From JADHUC01 sp964617665 (lineage in GTDB: Bacteria > Planctomycetota > Planctomycetia > Pirellulales > Pirellulaceae), in the NCBI GenBank assembly GCA_964617665.1, contig CAZUAH010000442.1, positions 1 to 11,616 of the forward strand: DNA of 11,616 bases. Reading direction: 5' to 3'. This document shows, one piece after another, positions 6,976 to 11,616 of the stretch (positions are counted from its first letter, which is position 1; every line of letters starts with the position of its first letter). The position numbers and the translations under genes were made by a program. The notes under the pieces were generated by a model. The model was not told where the DNA came from, searched no databases, and saw only the letters and a list, made by a program, of their open reading frames with translations.

Positions 6976-8499
6976 ATGGACAGACGCCAGTTCTTCAAAG
7001 CAAGTGCCGCGACGGCCGTAGCCGGATCAGTGATCTCGGTTGGATCGAGTACGAACGCGGCGGATGAATCCGTCAGAGCACAGAGATCTGTTGCGGCTCC
7101 TATCCTGCGCGATTACACGAGTACGGAACACCGCAAGCGACTACTCAACATCGGGTCTTGCGAACGCAGCATTCGTACCTGTATGCGCAAGCACTTGATC
7201 ACGAGCTATCTGCCGGGGCAATGCTGCTACAACCTGGGCGAGTATCCTTGTCGGAAACCGTGGGATCCGGACGACTGGGACGAACAAGAATTGGATCGCC
7301 TGCGCGATCACGGTATCCGGTTGATACACCTGCATGAGGATTGGAATGATTCGCAACGGCTTTTCGGTGGCCACAAACTGGCTCCGTTGAATCCGGCCGG
7401 CTTTCGCCGTTTCGTCGAGATGGTTCACCGACGCGGGATGAAGGTGATCGTTTACGCGTCGAGTGGTTACTTCGATGAGAAGGATCCCGACTTCCACCCA
7501 GAATGGACCGAGGCGAATGATCGTCCATTGCGCGAGATTTACTTTCGGTATGCCCATTGCTCGCCAGCCAGTCCCGGATGGCGGGCTTACTACCTGAAAC
7601 ACCTCGTTCGCATCCTAGACGACTACGGCGTGGACGGCATCTACAACGACTTGGGATATCGTCAGCCGCCGGACCTTTCTGAACAAGCGACCGGAGATCA
7701 AGTACTCGCGTTCGAGGAGAGCGAAACCAGCGACGGCGCTCTAGCCGATTTGCTGGCCATGATCTATGCCGAGGTTCACCGTCGCGGCGGCGTTGTGAAG
7801 CTCCATCGAGGCGGTCCGCGATGCCCAAACACGGATCTGAAGGTCTACGACTACCTATGGGTGGGCGAAGGCGGAAGGCAAGGCGATCGACTTCGCGAGG
7901 CGGTGAAGAATCATCCGCCTTACGTGGTTCCGTGTCTGGACATGAGCCGCGCGACGATCGAAAACGAGAACGAACTGTACCTGCACGCAATTCCGTACAT
8001 GCAGTTTCCGGTGTTGCTGGCTGGCCGGCCGTTCACTGGCGAGCGAGCATTGATCCCCGGCATAGAGTATCCACCGGAGGAGAAGTGTTTTTGGACGCGC
8101 CATTGCCGCGCAATCTGGAAGCACCATCAGGAGAACCCGAACGGCCCGCACAGCTACGGTTGGTGGGACTCGGTGCCGGGCCGCCCCGATGCGCGGCCGA
8201 TGCACGCCCGCTGGTTGAAGCAGTATCTGCCTCTGGTCGAAGAAGGCACCTGGGCGTGGCTGGAAATCGGCGACTCGGATTTGTTCGCTGGGCCGCTCCC
8301 CGAATCGGTTGTCGCGTCGGCGTTCGCCAATCGCGATTCGTACTTGGTATTGGCCAACTACGGCGCTACCCCTACCCAAGTCGAAACGTCGGCCTCGTAT
8401 TTGCCTGTAATAGACCCCTCGGCACAGCCCAAAAACCGCTGGAATCTCGAGCCACGATCGCTGCACATCCTCCGACGTCACGGCGAGAGCAAGGTGTAG
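6976..8499 (+). CDS. Tat-exported TIM-barrel glycoside-hydrolase-like protein
   Basis: The 507-residue protein begins with a twin-arginine leader: MDRRQFFKAS, then an Ala/Val/Gly-rich core and cleavage near NAAD, so it should be folded before export. Two ATGs lie side by side at 6973 and 6976; GGGAGG at 6964-6969 is six bases from the second, which I chose. The body looks like a (beta/alpha)8 barrel of the GH36/DUF6259-like sort: GIRLIHLHEDWND, RGMKVIVYASSGYF, GVDGIYNDLGY (Asp220, Asp225), GGVVKLHRGG, YDYLWVGEG (Glu298). In related barrels the Asp after such a DGIY strand is the nucleophile, so Asp225 is the best candidate and Glu298 a possible acid/base; this is inference. The C-terminal 80 residues (SYLVLANYGATP, SLHILRRHG) look like the beta-domain that ends many such hydrolases. 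The substrate is unknown. It is co-transcribed with the secreted protein upstream. Confidence 0.88.
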   Translation: MDRRQFFKASAATAVAGSVISVGSSTNAADESVRAQRSVAAPILRDYTSTEHRKRLLNIGSCERSIRTCMRKHLITSYLPGQCCYNLGEYPCRKPWDPDDWDEQELDRLRDHGIRLIHLHEDWNDSQRLFGGHKLAPLNPAGFRRFVEMVHRRGMKVIVYASSGYFDEKDPDFHPEWTEANDRPLREIYFRYAHCSPASPGWRAYYLKHLVRILDDYGVDGIYNDLGYRQPPDLSEQATGDQVLAFEESETSDGALADLLAMIYAEVHRRGGVVKLHRGGPRCPNTDLKVYDYLWVGEGGRQGDRLREAVKNHPPYVVPCLDMSRATIENENELYLHAIPYMQFPVLLAGRPFTGERALIPGIEYPPEEKCFWTRHCRAIWKHHQENPNGPHSYGWWDSVPGRPDARPMHARWLKQYLPLVEEGTWAWLEIGDSDLFAGPLPESVVASAFANRDSYLVLANYGATPTQVETSASYLPVIDPSAQPKNRWNLEPRSLHILRRHGESKV

Positions 8500-8529
8500 C
8501 GAGATCTCAAACGCTGCCTCAATACGACG

Positions 8530-8555
8530 GGCGAGGATTCTCCCGCCTTATTCTT
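8530..8555 (+). terminator. Weak terminator candidate between convergent genes
   Basis: GGCGAG (8530-8535) can pair with CTC (8540-8542) and GCC (8545-8547) across the loop GATT, leaving a two-C bulge, and is followed by TTATTCTT. It sits 30 bases after the TIM-barrel gene stop, where a terminator is expected. The imperfect stem and interrupted T-run make it weak. Confidence 0.25.
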
Positions 8556-8599
8556 CCACGGGGCGATAGGTCTGCGGCGTCGAGGTGCCGATGGCTTCG

Positions 8600-9340
8600 T
8601 CATCGGTAGTTGCGCGGAGGCCAAACGCTTTTCAACGCTTCGATCGCCTCGTCAATGTGGCTCTGGCCGCCACGGAGACAGAAGCCTCCGTGCCCGGGCA
8701 TTAGAGCTTCCACACCAAGGTCGGCCAGGCGGTTGATATCGCGACGATAGCCTGCCAGCGACGAACCTTCGCAGTTCAGCAGGCTGATCGCGCCGAACAG
8801 GAACACAGTGTCGCCACTGAACAAGCACGTCCGTTCGCCGCCGGTAAGCAAGTAGCAGATCGAGGCAAGACTGTGTCCGGCGACCTCGATGGCGCGAATG
8901 GTGAGTCGGCCGCAACGGATTTCATCGCCGTGAGAAAGCCGGCGATCAACGGTGCAAGGAGCAAGGTGGAAATCAACGGGGTAGATCCCCTCATCACGGG
9001 CGCGGTCGAGGCTGACCGCCACCTCGTCGCCTTCCTCCAAGAACTTGGCCTCCTGGTTGGACAGGGCGACTTCCAGCTTCAACTGCTCGCGTAGCGTGGC
9101 GGCGCCTCCACAGTGGTCGGCGTGTGCATGGGTCAGCAACAAGTGTCCGATGTCACTGAATTCAAAGCCAAACGAGCGGACATTGTCTAGGATAGGCTCG
9201 ATGTCGTACCCAAAGCCCGCGTCGATCAGTGCCAGTTCGTCTCCGCCGTCGACCAGGAAGACGTTCGAGTCGTACTTGTCGCTGATGTCGAAGCCGCTTC
9301 GCCCACCGCCGACGGCGTACACCTCATCGGTGATCTTCAT
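8600..9340 (-). CDS. MBL-fold metallo-hydrolase (glyoxalase II-like)
   Basis: The 246-residue protein is a compact metallo-beta-lactamase-fold hydrolase with the complete two-metal site: HAHADH (His71, His73, Asp75, His76), His156 in VAGHSLAS, Asp177 in FSGDTVF, and His217 in MPGHGG. The N-terminus has the usual DSNVFLVDGGDELALIDAG strands (Asp40). The third ligand region reads GHS rather than the commoner GHTPGS. There is no signal peptide, so it acts in the cytoplasm, probably hydrolysing a thioester, lactone or phosphoester; the family is too broad to name a substrate. The start ATG (bases 9340-9338) is preceded by GGAGA at 9352-9348, seven bases away. It follows hemB by 51 bases on the same strand and probably shares its transcript; no direct biochemical link to haem synthesis is evident. 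Confidence 0.95.
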   Translation of the reverse strand: MKITDEVYAVGGGRSGFDISDKYDSNVFLVDGGDELALIDAGFGYDIEPILDNVRSFGFEFSDIGHLLLTHAHADHCGGAATLREQLKLEVALSNQEAKFLEEGDEVAVSLDRARDEGIYPVDFHLAPCTVDRRLSHGDEIRCGRLTIRAIEVAGHSLASICYLLTGGERTCLFSGDTVFLFGAISLLNCEGSSLAGYRRDINRLADLGVEALMPGHGGFCLRGGQSHIDEAIEALKSVWPPRNYR

Positions 9341-9391
9341 GGCACGGTCTCCATAACGATGCCGGTACGGTCGAGCGCCTTCGGGAATGGA

Positions 9392-10408
9392 TCAGCCTTC
9401 GTTCAGTGCTCTAGCGGCTTCCGGTGCGAAGTAAGTGAGAATGCCGTCCGCGCCAGCTCGTTTGAAGGCGACCAGGCTTTCCAGCATCACGCGTCCGTGA
9501 TCCAGCCAGCCGTTTGCTGCAGCCCCACATAGCATAGAGTATTCGCCGCTCACCTGATAAACGTACGTTGGCACAGCGAACGCCTCTTTCACGCGTTGGA
9601 CTATGTCCAGGTAAGGCATGCCCGGTTTGACCATTACCATATCCGCTCCCTCGGCCAGATCGAGGGCCACTTCGCGCAGAGCTTCATCGCCGTTTGCCGG
9701 GTCCATTTGGTATGTGCGTTTGTCGCCGGTGCCAAGGCTGGACGCCGAACCGACGGCGTCGCGAAAGGGTCCGTAGAACGCCGAAGCGTATTTCGCCGCA
9801 TAAGACATGGTGCGGACGTGCTGATAGCCGTTGTCGTCGAGCGTCTTACGAATCTCGCCGATCCGGCCGTCCATCATGTCCGAAGGAGCAATCACGTCGC
9901 AGCCGGCCTCGGCCTGAACGATGGACTGTTTGCACAGGGCCTCGACCGATTCGTCGTTGACGACGTATCCATCGCGCACCAGACCGTCCTGACCGTGACT
10001 GGTGTAGGGATCGAGCGCCACGTCACAGACTATCCCGATGCCGTCCTCATGAGCCTGTTTGATCGCCCTTACCGATCGACAGACCAAATTCTCTGAGTTG
10101 AACGCCTCTTCCGCCTCGGACGTCTTCTTCTCGGGAGGTGTGGCCGGAAAAATGGCCACGGCGGGGATCCCCAGGTCCTTCGCATTTCCCACTTCTTCAA
10201 CCAGCAGGTCGATCGACAGCCGCTCGACGCCCGGCATGGACGGTATCGGCTCTCGTCGATTCTCGCCTTCATGGACGAAAACCGGCCAGATCAAATCGTC
10301 AACCCGCAGGTCGTTTTCGGCCACAAGGCGGCGCGACCAGTCATCACGGCGGTTGCGTCGCAGACGCGTGGTTGGGTATTGCCCCCAAGTAGTAGTTTGT
10401 CCCGTCAT
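9392..10408 (-). CDS. hemB: Porphobilinogen synthase (delta-aminolevulinic acid dehydratase)
   Basis: HemB condenses two molecules of 5-aminolevulinate to porphobilinogen, the first shared pyrrole of haem, sirohaem and cobalamin synthesis, in the cytoplasm. The 338-residue protein is full length. Both Schiff-base lysines are present: Lys206 in SYAAKYASAFYGPFRDA and Lys261 in MVMVKPGMPYLD. The metal loop reads DVALDPYTSHGQDG: the three cysteines of zinc enzymes (DVCxCxYTSHGxCG) are replaced by Ala131, Asp133 and Asp141, as in magnesium-type HemB such as that of Pseudomonas. Other family signatures are WPVFVHEG, FPATPPEKK, IAPSDMMDGR and YQVSGEYSM. ATG 10408-10406 was preferred to ATG 10414-10412 because AAGG at 10418-10415 is six bases from the former but directly abuts the latter. 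It is divergent from the lipoprotein gene and precedes the MBL-fold gene. Confidence 0.97.
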   Translation of the reverse strand: MTGQTTTWGQYPTTRLRRNRRDDWSRRLVAENDLRVDDLIWPVFVHEGENRREPIPSMPGVERLSIDLLVEEVGNAKDLGIPAVAIFPATPPEKKTSEAEEAFNSENLVCRSVRAIKQAHEDGIGIVCDVALDPYTSHGQDGLVRDGYVVNDESVEALCKQSIVQAEAGCDVIAPSDMMDGRIGEIRKTLDDNGYQHVRTMSYAAKYASAFYGPFRDAVGSASSLGTGDKRTYQMDPANGDEALREVALDLAEGADMVMVKPGMPYLDIVQRVKEAFAVPTYVYQVSGEYSMLCGAAANGWLDHGRVMLESLVAFKRAGADGILTYFAPEAARALNEG

Positions 10409-10447
10409 TTCCATCCTTCCTCTTTGGCTGCAAGCGATACAATATCA

Positions 10448-10473
10448 TGGCAACTCCGGCCACATGTGGCAAC
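10448..10473. promoter_or_regulatory. Palindrome and direct repeats between divergent genes
   Basis: A perfect 12-base palindrome, GCCACATGTGGC, lies at 10459-10470. TGGCAAC occurs at 10448-10454 and again at 10467-10473, 19 bases apart start to start, close to two helical turns. It lies 40-65 bases upstream of the hemB start and about 140 before the lipoprotein gene, a fitting place for an operator. I found no convincing -35/-10 pair for either gene in the surrounding 10409-10612 gap, which otherwise shows nothing recognisable. Confidence 0.3.
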
Positions 10474-10612
10474 CGCTGCCCAGCGTCGAATTGCTTATGT
10501 TTCGTCCGCATACCTACTTGAAAAACCACGCGGGCAAGTGAAACTTGAGGGCAGCAGTCGAGGATACGATTACCAAGAGGCCACAAGAGCTGTCGCATAT
10601 CGGAGAAGTGCC

Positions 10613-11596
10613 GTGAGACGCGCACTAACCTACACGACTCTGCTTGCCATCGGCCTATTTACCGGATGTGAGCACGACGTATACGTCGTCGAAGTCACAC
10701 CCAAGGGAGACTCCTTCGAGCGAAAACTCACATGCTGGCACGTTGGCGGTGCGACCACGCCGGAGGATCAGGCGCAACCGAACATCACGCCGTTGGCGCA
10801 GGACAAGCTTGAGCGTCTCGAACAGGTCTATGCCGATGGACGGTGGTCGAAGGACGGCAAGAAACGCGTCTTCATCGAAACATTCAAGTCGCAAACGCCA
10901 ACAGACGTGGGAGGATCTGGCACCTACACTCGCTACACGTCATCCCTTGGCGAAATTGTGATTTATGCAGAACGCTTCCGCGGCAACGATGATCTCGCGG
11001 CCCAATTGGCTCGACGTCATGCAGCCGCTGACCAACTGGTTGATTTACTGATCGGCTGGTTTCGATCGGAGATCGGCAAAGAGCCGGATTTCGCAAGACT
11101 CCACGAGTTCCTGGACACCAATCTGCGTCAGGATCTGAAGAACATGGCCCTCTACATCTGGACCGGCGATGCAGTTGCGCGGTGCGGAGGGAATGCGGAA
11201 GGAGAATTCGCGGCCCGAGCACTGCAGTACCTTCGCGAACGAGGGTACGTCAGCGCGAAGGATCTGCCACATCTGGCGCGGGTGATGTCAAATACAGAAG
11301 GACAGCCCGGACCTATGGTGTCGATGATCAGCCGCGTCTTGGCCAGGAAAATGGGAGTGCCGGAAGACGAACCTGTCCCGGAATGCCTGGAGTTTCTGAC
11401 CAACCTGGAACGCGTGGAAGCGTCCTTCGAGGCCTACGTTCGCACCACGGGGCTATACAAGAAAGCACTCGAAGAATGGGAGCAGGACGAGTCAAAGGAG
11501 CCGGACGCGAAACCGCCGGAACCATTGGAAGTTATTGGAGGACTGGTCATCGGCGAGTTGTTCCCTTATGTGAAGCTGCTGATTATGTGGAGTTGA
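10613..11596 (+). CDS. Predicted lipoprotein of unknown function
   Basis: The frame is open from about 10271, running antisense through hemB, but GTG 10613 is the convincing start: GGAG at 10602-10605 lies seven bases upstream, and the protein then opens with a short lipoprotein leader, MRRALTYTTLLAIGLFTGC, with Cys19 the likely lipidated residue. The lipobox LFTGC has Phe at -3, where Leu is usual. The mature protein (327 residues in all) has no family I recognise. It starts with a beta-prone stretch (HDVYVVEVTPKG, ERKLTCWHVGG), has a central RVFIETFKSQTP and YTRYTSSLGEIVIYAERFRG, then is largely helical from about residue 125 to 290, with a Pro/Glu-rich section near residue 295 and a hydrophobic end (VIGGLVIGELFPYVKLLIMW). 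It is transcribed away from hemB and ends 20 bases before the right edge. Attachment to a membrane is likely; its role is unknown. Confidence 0.87.
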   Translation: MRRALTYTTLLAIGLFTGCEHDVYVVEVTPKGDSFERKLTCWHVGGATTPEDQAQPNITPLAQDKLERLEQVYADGRWSKDGKKRVFIETFKSQTPTDVGGSGTYTRYTSSLGEIVIYAERFRGNDDLAAQLARRHAAADQLVDLLIGWFRSEIGKEPDFARLHEFLDTNLRQDLKNMALYIWTGDAVARCGGNAEGEFAARALQYLRERGYVSAKDLPHLARVMSNTEGQPGPMVSMISRVLARKMGVPEDEPVPECLEFLTNLERVEASFEAYVRTTGLYKKALEEWEQDESKEPDAKPPEPLEVIGGLVIGELFPYVKLLIMWS

Positions 11597-11616
11597 GCGG
11601 CCTGTTTCGGCGTTTC

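Noticed and set aside
7199..7990. A 263-codon open frame on the - strand inside the TIM-barrel gene
   Set aside because: The product is an Arg/Ser/Pro-rich low-complexity string, with no ribosome site or domain, antisense to a clear gene.
8588..8606. Perfect inverted repeat CCGATG-N7-CATCGG over the MBL-gene stop codon
   Set aside because: It looked like a terminator for the - strand, but no T-run follows on either strand and the stem is only six pairs, so it was not called.
7821..8609. A 262-codon open frame on the + strand over the end of the TIM-barrel gene
   Set aside because: It overlaps the real C-terminal domain in another frame and has an Arg-rich composition with no recognisable fold.
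9596..10096. A 166-codon open frame on the + strand antisense to hemB
   Set aside because: It is the mirror of conserved hemB codons, with no start context; the hemB identity is certain.
10438..10460. A hemB promoter on the - strand using TTGCCA and TATTGT
   Set aside because: The two hexamers are only three bases apart, so they cannot be a -35/-10 pair.
1..11616. CRISPR arrays, insertion sequences, tRNA or rRNA genes
   Set aside because: No regularly spaced repeats, transposase motifs, terminal inverted repeats with target duplications, or cloverleaf/CCA patterns were seen in the reading.

Overview
The window looks like a chromosomal segment of a planctomycete, probably of the Pirellula/Rhodopirellula type. 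Four things point there: secreted proteins mixing TPR- or HEAT-like helices with a C-terminal Hint (hedgehog/intein) domain, a DUF2617 protein, a Tat-exported sugar-hydrolase-like protein with an RRQFFK leader, and loosely packed genes of moderately high GC. This assignment is inference from gene content; there is no rRNA or tRNA to anchor it.

Layout. Bases 1-4197 (+ strand) hold three co-directional genes: a membrane protein with a HEAT-like segment that is probably cut by the left edge; a secreted TPR/HEAT-like protein ending in a Hint self-processing domain with a 16-residue tail; and a CPBP-type intramembrane protease whose start codon lies in a hairpin 23 bases after the Hint gene stops. 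Bases 4375-4914 (+) encode a DUF2617 protein behind its own plausible promoter. Bases 5036-8499 (+) are a two-gene operon of exported proteins: a large Sec-secreted protein (beta-rich, then coiled) and a Tat-exported TIM-barrel glycoside-hydrolase-like protein. Bases 8600-10408 (- strand) carry hemB (porphobilinogen synthase) followed by a metallo-beta-lactamase-fold hydrolase. Bases 10613-11596 (+) encode a predicted lipoprotein of unknown function, divergent from hemB.

How they work together. hemB is the only housekeeping gene with a certain pathway role (tetrapyrrole synthesis). The exported pair probably acts on a carbohydrate outside the cytoplasm; the substrate cannot be read from sequence. 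The most unusual part is the left cluster, where a Hint protein is apparently translationally linked to an intramembrane protease and sits beside a membrane protein sharing a Trp-rich HEAT-end motif. No mobile element, CRISPR array, phage gene or structural RNA gene was seen. No gene-free stretch exceeds 300 bases; the longest is 10409-10612.
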